A DNA stretch of 37,647 nt from Planctomycetota bacterium (GTDB taxonomy: Bacteria; Planctomycetota; Phycisphaerae; Sedimentisphaerales; Anaerohalosphaeraceae). Positions 1 through 9,231 of this stretch are shown piece after piece. Both the position numbers and the translations under genes were made by a program. How positions within the stretch are numbered: position 1 is the first letter of the stretch; the number at the start of each line of letters is the position of its first letter. The notes under the pieces are model-generated. The model made no database searches. It was not told the DNA's origin and saw nothing but the letters and a program-made list of their open reading frames with translations. The stretch spans positions 1 through 37,647 of the forward strand of contig DUZQ01000028.1 in assembly GCA_013349435.1 (NCBI GenBank). Reading direction: 5' to 3'.

Positions 1-588
1 ATAATCATCATGATTGGGTATGCCGTCCCCATCCTTGTCTGTTTCCGTGCAAGTGCCCTTCTTATAAGTTCTTATCTCTTTTATCTCCAGGAAATGAGAC
101 TGACCCGGCTCCGACCAGCCCACAGAAGGCGTGAATATAAGCGATTTAACTTCTTCCGGCTTCGGCAGGGATACGTCTCCGGTATGGTCGCCCCTGAATC
201 CAAAATCGGAAAACGGCAGGTAAAGCTCTGCCGCCTCCTTTTTGGCCTCGATCATAAAATACGGCACCTTGGACAAGTCGGGTATCACATCCTTTGTCCC
301 AAGGGATATCATCCAGGCACCTCCACCCCTTGCCCTTATGACCAGGCCGTGATCCACAAGTGTAGCAGAAGGCTTATAAAGGAAGGAACACTCCCCGAAA
401 AAGTCCTCTATTTGGTACCAGAGTCGCACCCATCCTTCTTTCGATTCTATTTTAGCCTCAGCTTTCTCCTGCTCAAAGTTCCAGGTATTCGATAGCTCAG
501 GAGGCACAACCTCTTTTTTAGAATCTTTTGCCAAAATCACAATCAAAATCAAAATTATGAATATTCCAATTATAATTGACTTTTTCAT
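1..588 (-). CDS. Membrane-anchored secreted protein with TSP3-like Ca-binding motif, 3' end cut by window edge
   Basis: Reading the minus strand from an ATG at 588 gives 196 uninterrupted codons running off the left edge, so no stop is visible. The N-terminus (MKKSIIIGIF, then isoleucine/leucine-rich to about residue 20, then AKDSKKE) is a signal anchor or signal peptide. Residues about 35-175 form an aromatic- and beta-rich segment resembling jelly-roll carbohydrate-binding or CIA30-type modules; this is a weak impression. The last visible residues, TDKDGDGIPNHDDY, are a DxDxDG calcium-binding loop of the thrombospondin type 3/dockerin kind, so more such repeats probably follow outside the window. 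It lies 13 bp downstream of the sulfatase remnant and may share its transcript. The reading frame is well supported; the function is not known. Confidence 0.7.
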   Translation of the reverse strand, partial: MKKSIIIGIFIILILIVILAKDSKKEVVPPELSNTWNFEQEKAEAKIESKEGWVRLWYQIEDFFGECSFLYKPSATLVDHGLVIRARGGGAWMISLGTKDVIPDLSKVPYFMIEAKKEAAELYLPFSDFGFRGDHTGDVSLPKPEEVKSLIFTPSVGWSEPGQSHFLEIKEIRTYKKGTCTETDKDGDGIPNHDDY

Positions 589-601
589 AATTCTATTCCC
601 T

Positions 602-970
602 TCAACATTGCCCGAGCACACCCAATCGCTTCACATAAACATAATACGCACCGAATGTCTTGCCGTCATCCAGACCGTTTACAAACCACGCCTGGGCGCG
701 CGTTTTGCCGGACTTTAATCGTACCTTAAACTTTACCTCCTTCGCCTCCGGGCCTACCGATTCCATCTCGTCAAAATCGGCAACTTTGAGTCCTGCATCA
801 GTCACTGTAAGAACCTCGTAGTCGGGTTCTACATCGTACAAACCGATAATTTCACTGATGGGCCTGTCCAGTTCGTTAGGCCAACGTTTCAGCGCAAATT
901 CATACAGCCCCGCGCGGGCCACCTCAATGGCCCAAAAACCGTCCGCCGAAAGGAAGGTAAAAATTTTCAA
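602..970 (-). pseudogene. C-terminal remnant of an arylsulfatase
   Basis: The 122-residue reading frame starts at a TTG and contains features of the C-terminal domain of arylsulfatases: GFWAIEVARAG followed by a KRWPNELDRPI segment (the usual form is LRRWPxExxxPI), then ADFDE and a final GAYYVYVKRL. In full-length sulfatases (roughly 450-550 residues) this region follows the catalytic domain. Here the catalytic CxPSR motif, the metal ligands and everything upstream are missing, and an in-frame TAA lies at 974-976. I read it as a 5'-truncated, non-functional relic. A free-standing small domain remains possible because the remaining frame is intact. No ribosome-binding site is evident before the TTG. 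Confidence 0.55.
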
Positions 971-1064
971 AAGTTAACTGATTTTGGTTGGCTTTGCGAT
1001 ACATCCGTGTTCTCCAAGTGCAAGGGTTTTGATACAATTAAATGGAAATCCATTCACTCCGTGT

Positions 1065-1093
1065 AACATAACACAAAGCTATCCAACTGTAAA
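1065..1093 (-). promoter_or_regulatory. Candidate sigma70 promoter for the left-end genes
   Basis: On the minus strand a TTTACA -35 (1088-1093) and a TATGTT -10 (1065-1070) are separated by 17 bp. It sits in the 194-bp gap downstream of ftsH and would give a start near 1058, ahead of the sulfatase remnant and the left-edge gene. The boxes match consensus at 5/6 and 4/6, so chance is possible. Nothing else was recognised in the gap. Confidence 0.4.
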
Positions 1094-1164
1094 CAAAGAA
1101 GTTGCAACTTAATCAGCAAACCCTACTTAACACCGATTATGGGTCTGTTGAAACCCGGGCTCGG

Positions 1165-3141
1165 TCAGGAGGGCGATTTGTCCGCCTTTTCAGGCTGTAC
1201 GTTTCTCTGCTGCTCAATGGCTAACAAATCGGATACGGTGGGTTTGTCTAATGTGCCACCATTGAGGATTATTTTGACATCGTCTGCATCGAGTGTTTCA
1301 TATTTGAGCAGCGCTTTTGCGATTGCTTCGATCTTTTCTTTATTTGTCTCTATAAGCTCAAAGGCGTTGGAGTAGGCTTCATCTATAAGCGACTTGACCT
1401 CTTTATCTATCAGTTCTGCGGTTTTCTGAGAATAATCCGGTGTCATACTCGGGTAATACATCTCTCGAACGGGATTAGGTCCGTAGTTTATAGGCCCTAT
1501 TTCCCGGCCCATGCCCCAGGTCAGAACCATCTCCTTGGCCATACTTGTCGCTTGAATGATGTCGGATTGCGCCCCGCTGGTGATGTCATCACAGAACAAT
1601 TGCTCGGCTATACGTCCTGCAAAACAAACCTGAAGCTGGGCTATGCAATATCTCTTCGTATAGAACATGCGGTCCTTTTCCGGCAGCGCAAATGTCGCGC
1701 CGCCCATTGGGCCGCGAGGAATAATGCTAACCTTGTGCAGGGGGTCGGCCTCTTCAAGCATCGATTGAACAAATGCGTGGCCGGCCTCGTGATAAGCGGT
1801 AAGTTTCTTATCCTGTTCGTCAACAACCCTGCTTTTCTTGGCCCTGCCCCATTTAACCTTGTCCCGTGCCTCTTCGAGGTCCGGCATTTCGACATAATCC
1901 TTATCGGCCATGCTCGCGCTGATGGCTGCTTCATTAATCAAAGCCTCCAGTTCAGCCCCACTGAACATCGGGGTACCGCGGGCAACACGTTCAAGCTGAA
2001 CATCGGGGCCTATCTTAACCTTCTTGGCGTGAATCTTCAGGATATCAAGCCTGCCCTTTAAATCCGGCAGTGGAACAATAACCTGCCTGTCAAATCTGCC
2101 GGGTCGGGTCAGCGCATGGTCTAATATATCCGACCGATTGGTTGCAGCCATTACTATTACCTGGTCATCAGTGTCAAAACCGTCCATCTCAACCAGTATA
2201 GCATTGAGTGTCTGCTCCCGTTCGTCATGGCCGCCACTGACAAAACCCGGGCCGCGTTTGCGCCCTATGGCGTCAACCTCATCCAGGAAAATAATGCAGG
2301 GTGCATTCTCCTTTGCCTGCTTGAAAAGGTCGCGTACACGACTTGCCCCTACTCCGACGAACATCTCTACGAAATCACTGCCCGATATGCTGAAAAAAGG
2401 CACATCCGATTCCCCGGCGATTGCTCTTGCAAGAAGCGTTTTACCACACCCCGGCGGGCCTACGAGAAGCACCCCACGCGGAATCCGGCCACCAATTTTC
2501 CTGAACTTCTTGGGATTCTTCAGAAACTCTATAGTCTCGGCGACCTCCTCCTTGGCCTCTTCGATACCGGCAACATCGTTGAAGGTAACCTTTTGTCCCT
2601 TGCCCTGAAGTTTATGCTTGCTGCGACCGAAACTCATGAGCATACCGCCGCCGGTGCGAACGTTGCGTATAAAGACGAAGTAGATTATGGCCACAAGCAA
2701 CAGGAAAGGCAGAATGTTCAAAAACAGAGGAAGCCATATATCCTGGTCGGCCCAACTCACCTTCACACCCTTATCTCGCAGGCGAGCCAGAAAATCCTGT
2801 GGCAACAAGTCCGGGTCGTAGTTCACCTCAAAGGCCTTGACGAGCCTTCCCCCTTGCTGAGTCATATACTCATCCGTAAACCTGCCTACCATCTTATTTT
2901 GCCGCAGTTCTACACTGGCAATATAACCCTTGTCGCGATAATCCTCGAAATCAGGAGAATAATCAATCTTTTCAACACTTTGCAATCTGGCTACTATCAT
3001 CAGGATGCTGAAGGCTACAAGCACTATCACGAGCCAACTGAGAGGCCCCCGGCCGTATTTCGGCAGAGGCTTCTTCGGCGAGCCAGGCGGTATCTGCGGG
3101 CGCTGCCCGAATGAGCGTTTCTGTTTCGGTTTATCGGTCAT
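1165..3141 (-). CDS. ftsH: ATP-dependent zinc metalloprotease FtsH
   Basis: This is a membrane-anchored AAA+ protease that degrades misfolded membrane proteins and short-lived regulators, normally as a hexamer. The 658 residues show a basic proline-rich N-terminus, a first membrane helix (about 36-52), a periplasmic domain, and a second helix (about 137-157). The AAA module carries Walker A GPPGCGKT (228-235), Walker B IIFLDE (283-288), a pore-loop FVG (261-263) and the TRPGRFDR region of the second region of homology (about 345-352). The zinc protease domain has HEAGH (451-455) and the third ligand Asp in SGAQSD (about 527). Length is normal and all key residues are present. It is the last gene of a three-gene unit, only 12 bp after the LptE-like gene, which suggests coupled expression with outer-membrane assembly factors. 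Confidence 0.97.
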   Translation of the reverse strand: MTDKPKQKRSFGQRPQIPPGSPKKPLPKYGRGPLSWLVIVLVAFSILMIVARLQSVEKIDYSPDFEDYRDKGYIASVELRQNKMVGRFTDEYMTQQGGRLVKAFEVNYDPDLLPQDFLARLRDKGVKVSWADQDIWLPLFLNILPFLLLVAIIYFVFIRNVRTGGGMLMSFGRSKHKLQGKGQKVTFNDVAGIEEAKEEVAETIEFLKNPKKFRKIGGRIPRGVLLVGPPGCGKTLLARAIAGESDVPFFSISGSDFVEMFVGVGASRVRDLFKQAKENAPCIIFLDEVDAIGRKRGPGFVSGGHDEREQTLNAILVEMDGFDTDDQVIVMAATNRSDILDHALTRPGRFDRQVIVPLPDLKGRLDILKIHAKKVKIGPDVQLERVARGTPMFSGAELEALINEAAISASMADKDYVEMPDLEEARDKVKWGRAKKSRVVDEQDKKLTAYHEAGHAFVQSMLEEADPLHKVSIIPRGPMGGATFALPEKDRMFYTKRYCIAQLQVCFAGRIAEQLFCDDITSGAQSDIIQATSMAKEMVLTWGMGREIGPINYGPNPVREMYYPSMTPDYSQKTAELIDKEVKSLIDEAYSNAFELIETNKEKIEAIAKALLKYETLDADDVKIILNGGTLDKPTVSDLLAIEQQRNVQPEKADKSPS

Positions 3142-3153
3142 AAGCTAATCCTG

Positions 3154-3690
3154 TCACCATTTGGTCTGCATAAGCTCCACCACCCTCTCGGCGACGCGGT
3201 TAGTCGCAACTTTGGCGGCATAATCGAAGTCCTGCCCGAGTTGGGTCGAATATGAAGCCGAAGCACTTGCAGAGGCACCGTTTATGAGAAGCTCTCCTGT
3301 TTCAAGATTCTTCCAGCTTACGCTGACGGTAAACTGGGTCTCATTTTCAAGAGGTCTGCCCGAATAGCGGTCCCTTGCAAGAACGCTCGAGCGAATAGCG
3401 CCCATCCGGCCGCTCAGCAGCGTCTGGGCCGCATTCCTGTCGGATACTATTTTATACGGCGTCTCCGACTCAATACGCTTGCATATCGCATCAGTCAAAT
3501 CATATTCGTGTCCGCGCCGAAAACTGGCGGTATCAAACATCTCTACATATACGGTCGTAACATCTCGCGGATAAATCCAGTCATTGGTATAGCCCTGCGG
3601 ACCACCCGGCCCACATCCGGTAACTGCAAAAAGCGCCGCAATGGTTACGGGCATCAATAACAAAATCAATACATTAAATCTAATCATCAT
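3154..3690 (-). CDS. LptE-like outer-membrane lipoprotein
   Basis: The 178-residue protein has a lipoprotein signal: MMIRFN, a hydrophobic stretch, then AVTGC with the predicted lipidated cysteine at residue 26. The mature part (WIYPRDVTTVYVEMF, then DLTDAICKRIE, then SGRMGAIRSSVLARD) follows the pattern of the LptE family, the plug lipoprotein of the lipopolysaccharide translocon LptD/E. The family is poorly conserved, so the assignment rests on pattern and context. The frame extends 21 codons upstream, but the ATG at 3690 is preferred because AGGTGG lies six bases before it and the signal peptide then starts normally. It lies between the BamD-like gene and ftsH, 12 bp from ftsH. An alternative is a generic planctomycete lipoprotein. 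Confidence 0.72.
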   Translation of the reverse strand: MMIRFNVLILLLMPVTIAALFAVTGCGPGGPQGYTNDWIYPRDVTTVYVEMFDTASFRRGHEYDLTDAICKRIESETPYKIVSDRNAAQTLLSGRMGAIRSSVLARDRYSGRPLENETQFTVSVSWKNLETGELLINGASASASASYSTQLGQDFDYAAKVATNRVAERVVELMQTKW

Positions 3691-3801
3691 TTTTTTCCAC
3701 CTGTAAGGTCCTTGAAATCCGCAAACAGGTAGAGATGCGGAGTTAATCAACACTTCACCTTACCTCTATACAGAACTTTTGTAAAGATGTCTTGAGAAAA
3801 T

Positions 3802-4878
3802 TTATAGCCTTCCGAGGCCGAACCAACTATCCAAAAACGTATTTCCCGCATCAAATAAACGCCGTCTAATACTACGCTCCTTTTTCGGCGATGGTTCCCG
3901 TGTTTCAGTTGCTTCGAGCTTTGCCTTTGCCATCGCCGCCGCATCGGTACCAGGCCAGTCATCCGACACCATTTGATAATACAGGTTTGCAGCCTGCCTG
4001 TTCCCGGACCTTTCATAATACTCGCCGATTGCGAACTGTTTATAAGCCAACTGCTCGTCAACCATTTTAATCTTGGCGTCGATATTATGCTCGTCGGCCA
4101 GTTGCGAATACCGCTCTTTGAAGTCTTCGTAGTACCTTCGCGCGCTCTCAAGGCCGGACGAATCGTATTTGCAGCTCCTGTATGCCGAGTGAAGGCTATG
4201 AGCCATACCCAGCATTGCGTCCCTGCCAAGCCCGCCGGTGGGCCAGCGGGCCGATATTTCAGCCCAAACCTCATAGGCCCCGGTCTTGTCGGGGTCCGCA
4301 ACGTAAAAGCTGCCCCTTTTCTCACAACTTCTCGCGACAGAAATAAGGGCACGCTCGGCAATCGGGGCATCCCCGGCACGGTCCGCAATTCTGCGCATAA
4401 TCTTTACGCCCTCTTCATAAGCGGAAAGCTTGAGCACCTTCAGAACTTTTCGTTTCTCGCCGCCCAGAAAAGCGGTCGCTATTGCATACTCTCTCTCCAG
4501 GGCGGACTCATAGAGCGGGCTTTGCGGCCAGGCCTCGATGAACTCGTCATATTTTTTCACAGCCTTTGCCCACTTCCCGGCGCCGTAGAGCATCTCGGCC
4601 TCCATAAAGGCATCCAGGTCAGGCCCGGCAATATCGGGAAAGTCGGCCTTGAGCCGCTCTAAAGCCTGCTGTGCGGAATCGACCCGGCCTACGCTTATCA
4701 GTCGTTTGACTTCGGCGACATCCAACATGTACTTTCCGGCTTCATCGTCCGCCACCTTCTTCCACTCGCCGTTGTCCGCCAGGTGCCAGGTATCAGCGCA
4801 GCTTCGGCCTGAAAAAACCGCTCCGGACAGAACTAACACCGCCACCGCCAGCCTTGCAAATAACAAATTCGAGCACAT
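3802..4878 (-). CDS. BamD-like TPR outer-membrane assembly protein
   Basis: The 358-residue exported protein starts with MCSNLLFARL and has a signal peptide probably cleaved after SCA (about residue 28). Several tetratricopeptide-like helical hairpins follow, including ISVGRVDSAQQALERLKADFP, AGKWAKAVKKYDEFIEAWPQS and a C-terminal ERSGNRQAANLYYQMVSDDWP-type repeat, the arrangement seen in BamD/YfiO. BamD works with BamA to insert beta-barrel proteins into the outer membrane. The cysteine near the cleavage site is not in a good lipobox, so lipidation is doubtful. The frame is open far upstream, but the ATG at 4878 follows an AGGGG site with 8-bp spacing and lies just downstream of a good promoter at 4924-4951. 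It is the first gene of the bamD-like/lptE-like/ftsH unit. Confidence 0.72.
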   Translation of the reverse strand: MCSNLLFARLAVAVLVLSGAVFSGRSCADTWHLADNGEWKKVADDEAGKYMLDVAEVKRLISVGRVDSAQQALERLKADFPDIAGPDLDAFMEAEMLYGAGKWAKAVKKYDEFIEAWPQSPLYESALEREYAIATAFLGGEKRKVLKVLKLSAYEEGVKIMRRIADRAGDAPIAERALISVARSCEKRGSFYVADPDKTGAYEVWAEISARWPTGGLGRDAMLGMAHSLHSAYRSCKYDSSGLESARRYYEDFKERYSQLADEHNIDAKIKMVDEQLAYKQFAIGEYYERSGNRQAANLYYQMVSDDWPGTDAAAMAKAKLEATETREPSPKKERSIRRRLFDAGNTFLDSWFGLGRL

Positions 4879-4923
4879 ATAATCAACCCCTGTGATATTA
4901 TTACGACATCCTTCGATTTTGCT

Positions 4924-4951
4924 ATTATACCCTATCGGCTCTTTCTTGCAA
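4924..4951 (-). promoter_or_regulatory. Sigma70 promoter for the bamD-like/lptE-like/ftsH operon
   Basis: A perfect TATAAT -10 (4924-4929) is preceded by TTGCAA (4946-4951) at 16 bp, or TTTGCA at 17 bp. Predicted start is near 4917, about 40 nt before the BamD-like ATG. It lies between gspK and the BamD-like gene, so the envelope operon can be expressed independently of the secretion operon. Confidence 0.65.
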
Positions 4952-5047
4952 AGTATCTTTATGGCCTGAATTTTTTGACGAAGGAATCCGCAGGAATCAC
5001 GGGATTTTCGCAGTCCTCGCCAGCCCCGCCACAAAATGTGAACACCT

Positions 5048-7966
5048 TTATCGTGGGTCCGGCACAGGGTGAAGTGCAACAAGGCGGGGCTTATCGGCCG
5101 GGTCAAAAACACCGCTGCGGTCGAATATGGCTATCATGCGTTTCTGAGGCCCATCATTGCCGATACGAACGAGTATATAAGCGGTAAAAACATCACTGCG
5201 AACGGTAAAGATATTTGAGACGCGTGAAAGTATCCAATCGCGTTCTTCAAAATCATCATCTATGGAAGAATCACCCGTATTCGGATCTTCGTCGTCTATC
5301 ATTTGCTTAAAGCCCGGCACCTCAAGCAAATCACTGACTCGTTCAAAAGGCCCGTTGCACGGATCGCCGCGGTATGAAATAATATTTTGAGCCAGGTTGT
5401 CAGCGTCAGGCTCCCAACCCAGCTGGGGAGGGATAGCCGCACGAATGACCTCCATTGTGGCTGTATTTATATTGATTCGCCCGGGCAGATTACGTTCGGG
5501 CCGATTCATAAAACATATATATTCCAATAGCTCCGGCCGGCTCTCAATATCGAACCGAACATAACTTTCGTTTGCTGCCGAACCCACCTTCATTGTGATT
5601 GCGTTGGGGTCATCGCCGATTTTTTCATTGCCTATCGACAGAACCATCTCAAAATCATGAAGAGTCGCCAATTGCTTATTCTTATTCAGCACAGGCATCT
5701 GAAAGCCTTTAGCGCCTGTCGAAGTTAATTCGTTAGCAGCACCCAATGTTGGAAAACTGTCATTTAGGTAATGAGAAGAATCTGCAAATCTCCACGCCCT
5801 GTCATCACGCTTACTGACAAATTCGCCGTTACCGGGACTGAGCAGAAAATCAGTTTGCTCCATCTCGGTTGCATCAACCGTTATGAACTTCGTATCAGTG
5901 GGGTCGGCAGGATCCGGTCTTTGTAACTTTAATATCTCGCCGGGACCAATAAATAATGTACTTTTCACTAATGAAGGCGCCCCCGAAGAAACGGGGACCG
6001 ACATATCACTAATTATTACCAGCCGCCCAAGGTCTTCGGCTTTAGAAGATGCCGCCGCTTCAATATTATCTCCTGAAGAAAACTCGTAAGGTGTTTCCCC
6101 GATTACTATCCGCCAGCCTTCAAGGTCGATAGCCCCGTTAGGATTCATATAAGGATTGCATAGTTCTATTGCGAAGTACTGTTCCGGCGGGTCTTGTGTG
6201 TCGTCATAATAACGGTAAAGCTCTGAGATAAACGGCTGGCGCTCATAGCCATATATAATGTCATCAGTACCGAGACCGAAATCATATCGCTCAAACAACG
6301 GACTATCGACATCTATGATATCGCCGATGCCTACACCGTGGTCGTAGGTGCTAACCTCAAGAATCAAATTCCTGATTATTTCCCGGTTAATATAGGTGGG
6401 ATTTTCATTTTTTTGTTCGCCGTAATCATATAGTTCCGTGTCGGAGTCAAAAAAAGGACCTTCTGTGGTTGGATTATTGTCGTCGATGTAGTCAATCATG
6501 TTAGCCACGAGTTGTGCCGACCGCCTTGCAGCGGCCCGATACCCGGCCTCAGGGTTCATCTCAACAAAATACGCCCGTAAGGCATACAGCAGGTGTAATA
6601 TGCTCCGACGACTATCAGTACTATTTGAACTTATATCATTATTTATATTCACCGGCACACCGGGGCCGGGTGAAAAGACGGGATTATTTTCTAACAGCCT
6701 GTCAATCCGGTTCGGGTCAACTATGTCGTTTATCACGTCAACAAACGGATACATCCGCCGGCGAATATTCCTGTCAAAACTATAGAACGTACAAACATGT
6801 CTGCGGTCATATTTATATACATCACAGGGGTCCCCCCCGCTGGTTCCATCGAAATTCCGATGGTCCATCCGAATTTTCCATCTGTCAAAGTCTGCTGTGG
6901 TCCGTGGAATTCGAAGCGCGCCATAAGGCCCTCCGCCGGCATCCAACGTATAATTTGCAACATCAACCCGCTCGAAGCGGGCCTCAACCGGACTGGTTAG
7001 CAGATACCTGTTGCGAATTTCCAATTCATCACCTATATCGAAGGGCACATAGTCCGGCCCGGGATTTTCAATTTTCATTACCACATCATCATGATAATGC
7101 TGATAGCTGTCGCACGGATCACAAGGGTCGAATATTCCATCAGCTAATCTCGCTCTGCGGATATTGTAAGGGTCGCCCGGAACACCCGGATTAGTGTCGC
7201 TGCCACGCAGGAATCGTTCATAATCGACGGCGGACAAATGCTCACCTTTACTGTCGGCATCGGCGGTATGAACCGTGTTTAAGTTAAGCATCCCGCAGTT
7301 ATCTATTATCCGAACCGCGGCGAAGATTGGCCTGCCTCTGCTGGGGCTTCTATGCAGCGGTATCCACCTGCTGTCGGTAACTCCGTCACCATCGGCGTCG
7401 GCCGGTGCTAAATTATCGGCATCATTCGGTTCTGCAACCACAGCAGGCAAGCCCGGCAAAATCCCGAAGAATGGAAAATCCCCATAAAGGTCGCTGATAT
7501 TCGGCCATAAATATCTGTCATCACCCGGGTCAAGCGGTGTTGCCGGGTCGAAGCCCACCGGTTCTAATGAAGCAAGCCACGGGTCGTCGCCTGAACGAAA
7601 ACGTGTTCCCAAATTAGACAAAGGAGCATCCCAGGGTTCATTGATGATATTCAATTTTGAATAATCCGGTCTGCGCCCCCCTGCCGCCGGGGATGCCAAA
7701 AGGTGCAGGCCGGTTCCGGTGTAAGGCGAGTAGCCCAAGAGGTCTTCCACCAATACGGTCTGAATTCGATTGACGACGACATCGACCGCCGCCGAAAGCT
7801 CACGGTTGTCGGATATGGCGGAGCTTGTGGCGCTGCCGACGCGCGACATCATCACAAACATCGCCCCCACAGTCGCCAACAGCACCGTTATCACTATAAC
7901 CAAAACAAGCGCCGAGCCGGTAGGAGGCCTGTCAGAACCTGATTTTTTCACTGATTTTCTCATCAT
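5048..7966 (-). CDS. gspK: Type II secretion minor pseudopilin GspK (large form)
   Basis: The 972-residue protein has a short basic N-terminus, then GSALVLVIVITVLLATVG (about 17-34), a pseudopilin-type helix lacking the Glu at +5, as is usual for GspK. GspK caps the pseudopilus tip with GspI and GspJ. Near the C-terminus (about 830-880) GRININTATMEVIRAAIPP, then ISYRGDPCNGPFERVSDLL, is the helix-hairpin-helix-like segment typical of this family. The protein is about three times the proteobacterial length; the middle is Asp/Pro-rich and holds several DPC motifs. It is the last gene of the secretion operon, separated from gspJ by a REP-like repeat. Start ATG at 7966 with an adjacent second ATG; no strong ribosome-binding site. 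Confidence 0.85.
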   Translation of the reverse strand: MMRKSVKKSGSDRPPTGSALVLVIVITVLLATVGAMFVMMSRVGSATSSAISDNRELSAAVDVVVNRIQTVLVEDLLGYSPYTGTGLHLLASPAAGGRRPDYSKLNIINEPWDAPLSNLGTRFRSGDDPWLASLEPVGFDPATPLDPGDDRYLWPNISDLYGDFPFFGILPGLPAVVAEPNDADNLAPADADGDGVTDSRWIPLHRSPSRGRPIFAAVRIIDNCGMLNLNTVHTADADSKGEHLSAVDYERFLRGSDTNPGVPGDPYNIRRARLADGIFDPCDPCDSYQHYHDDVVMKIENPGPDYVPFDIGDELEIRNRYLLTSPVEARFERVDVANYTLDAGGGPYGALRIPRTTADFDRWKIRMDHRNFDGTSGGDPCDVYKYDRRHVCTFYSFDRNIRRRMYPFVDVINDIVDPNRIDRLLENNPVFSPGPGVPVNINNDISSNSTDSRRSILHLLYALRAYFVEMNPEAGYRAAARRSAQLVANMIDYIDDNNPTTEGPFFDSDTELYDYGEQKNENPTYINREIIRNLILEVSTYDHGVGIGDIIDVDSPLFERYDFGLGTDDIIYGYERQPFISELYRYYDDTQDPPEQYFAIELCNPYMNPNGAIDLEGWRIVIGETPYEFSSGDNIEAAASSKAEDLGRLVIISDMSVPVSSGAPSLVKSTLFIGPGEILKLQRPDPADPTDTKFITVDATEMEQTDFLLSPGNGEFVSKRDDRAWRFADSSHYLNDSFPTLGAANELTSTGAKGFQMPVLNKNKQLATLHDFEMVLSIGNEKIGDDPNAITMKVGSAANESYVRFDIESRPELLEYICFMNRPERNLPGRININTATMEVIRAAIPPQLGWEPDADNLAQNIISYRGDPCNGPFERVSDLLEVPGFKQMIDDEDPNTGDSSIDDDFEERDWILSRVSNIFTVRSDVFTAYILVRIGNDGPQKRMIAIFDRSGVFDPADKPRLVALHPVPDPR

Positions 7967-7994
7967 TTCTTTTTTATTCTGAACCGTAAACTAT

Positions 7995-8097
7995 GTCATT
8001 CTGAGGCGCAGCCGAAGAATCTCAACCGCCGTGTCATTCCGGCTTGACCCGGAATCCAGTTCGTTAACATATGGATTCCCGCTTTCGCGGGAATGAC
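7995..8097. repeat. REP/dRS3-like composite hairpin repeat between gspK and gspJ
   Basis: Three units lie in a row: GTCATTCTGAGGCGCAGCCG to AATCTC (7995-8023), GTCATTCC to GGAATCCAG (8033-8059) and, inverted, ATGGATTCCCGC-TTTC-GCGGGAATGAC (8071-8097). Each has GTCATTC at one end and a matching inverted GAAT(C) at the other, so each can form a hairpin. The scaffold resembles the dispersed GTCATTCCC...GGGAATCCAG elements known from many bacteria (dRS3 in Neisseria). Confidence 0.8.
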
Positions 8098-8113
8098 AGC
8101 GCTGCGCGACCTT

Positions 8114-9193
8114 CTAATCATCTAAATAAACAATATGTGTAAACGTCTTGCCGTCTTTGAATATCCCCCTGAAATCATAAAGCGTAAATGTAAATTTCAG
8201 CGCTTGGGGGGAAAAATCAGGAGCTAAAAAAAATAATCCCTGCGTTATTGCATATTCTGGCCTGAACCAATCACTTGCACCCAGCGGCACTTCAACCCCG
8301 GCGGGCATATTAAAGTAAATCCCAAATTCATCTGTATCCATTCCCGTAGCTCCGAAATCGGAGTCGGTATCATCACCATTGCCGTCGGGGTCGGTGCTGG
8401 GCCACCATCGCAATTGGCCATCATAGAAATAAGACCATTGAATCCGAAAATGGCCTACGCCGCGGGTCATTAACATATGCAGCGTATCGGCATTATCCAG
8501 GTCAATCCCCGGCCTGCCTGGCACGGCGCATGGGTCATTATCGAAGCAGGTTGTGATAAGCTTGTTGTTATAAGCCAAACCATTAATCAAATCGCTCGTT
8601 ATAACCTTCCACTGGCTCAACGAGAGACTATCATACTCATACCAATCGTTATTAACGGGTATAAAACTATCTTCGAAAACTGAAAAATTCGCAAGATTCG
8701 CAAAATCAACCCTTGGAAAAACGGCACATGGGTCGGATGTGTCGGAAAAATATACATGCTGCCGCCGGGCTAAGATATCAGCCTGCTCATAGGATTCTTC
8801 GAGCTTTCTGTCAACCGGATTAGCTTGAAAATCAATATCCATTACATTGGCCTGGCCGTAATAAACCCTTGCGGTGTTGCCCGCCAGGGGAGGAATGTAT
8901 CTGTAAGACTGAAAATCCCCGTCGGCGAAAAAAAGGATTTGGTCATGCCTGATATTATCGTCGTCATCATCCGTTTCAAACCATATTGCTATGGGACAAT
9001 CTTTTCGCAGACCTGTAAAATCGGCGTTAAGCCGGTCGGTAACAGCGCCCAGATTTTGGGCTATCTCGCTGGTGGCCTCGGCGGTGCGATGTGCCTTGAC
9101 CGCGGTGGCAAAGATGACACCCGAGGCCGCTAAAAGCATGCCGAAAAGTCCCATCGCAATCAAAAGCTCAACTATCGTAAACGCCCTTCGCAT
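8114..9193 (-). CDS. gspJ: Type II secretion minor pseudopilin GspJ
   Basis: The 359-residue protein begins MRRA|FTIVELLIAMG, a class III prepilin signal with Phe at +1, Glu at +5 and an unusual Ala at -1, followed by a hydrophobic helix. GspJ is a tip subunit of the pseudopilus. The body contains two DPCA motifs, an Asp-rich patch (DDDDDN) and a DPDGNGDDTDSD stretch likely to bind calcium. It is larger than proteobacterial GspJ (about 200 residues). The frame is open 49 codons further upstream and would overlap gspI, but the ATG at 9193 gives a normal prepilin leader and has AAAGG upstream. It follows gspI by 35 bp, and that gap is a short heptamer array. Confidence 0.82.
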   Translation of the reverse strand: MRRAFTIVELLIAMGLFGMLLAASGVIFATAVKAHRTAEATSEIAQNLGAVTDRLNADFTGLRKDCPIAIWFETDDDDDNIRHDQILFFADGDFQSYRYIPPLAGNTARVYYGQANVMDIDFQANPVDRKLEESYEQADILARRQHVYFSDTSDPCAVFPRVDFANLANFSVFEDSFIPVNNDWYEYDSLSLSQWKVITSDLINGLAYNNKLITTCFDNDPCAVPGRPGIDLDNADTLHMLMTRGVGHFRIQWSYFYDGQLRWWPSTDPDGNGDDTDSDFGATGMDTDEFGIYFNMPAGVEVPLGASDWFRPEYAITQGLFFLAPDFSPQALKFTFTLYDFRGIFKDGKTFTHIVYLDD

Positions 9194-9203
9194 CGTCGGA
9201 CCT

Positions 9204-9231
9204 TTATCTACAAACCAACAACTACCAACTA
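9204..9231. repeat. Short 7-bp tandem array at the end of gspI
   Basis: Four in-register heptamers on the plus strand (TTATCTA, CAAACCA, ACAACTA, CCAACTA). The last unit contains the gspI stop codon (TAG on the minus strand, 9229-9231). Same family as the large arrays at 14014 and 15319. Confidence 0.6.

Noticed and set aside
10-495. Plus-strand 161-codon open frame at the left edge
   Set aside because: It lies opposite the minus-strand coding frame starting at 588, which has a signal anchor and a DxDxDG motif; the plus frame has low-complexity, non-protein-like sequence.
2227-3114. Plus-strand 295-codon open frame opposite ftsH
   Set aside because: Antisense shadow of a clearly coding, highly conserved gene; no ribosome-binding site or recognisable domain.
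3747-4388. Minus-strand 213-codon open frame in a second frame of the BamD-like gene
   Set aside because: Overlaps a better-supported frame with signal peptide and TPR motifs; composition is not protein-like.
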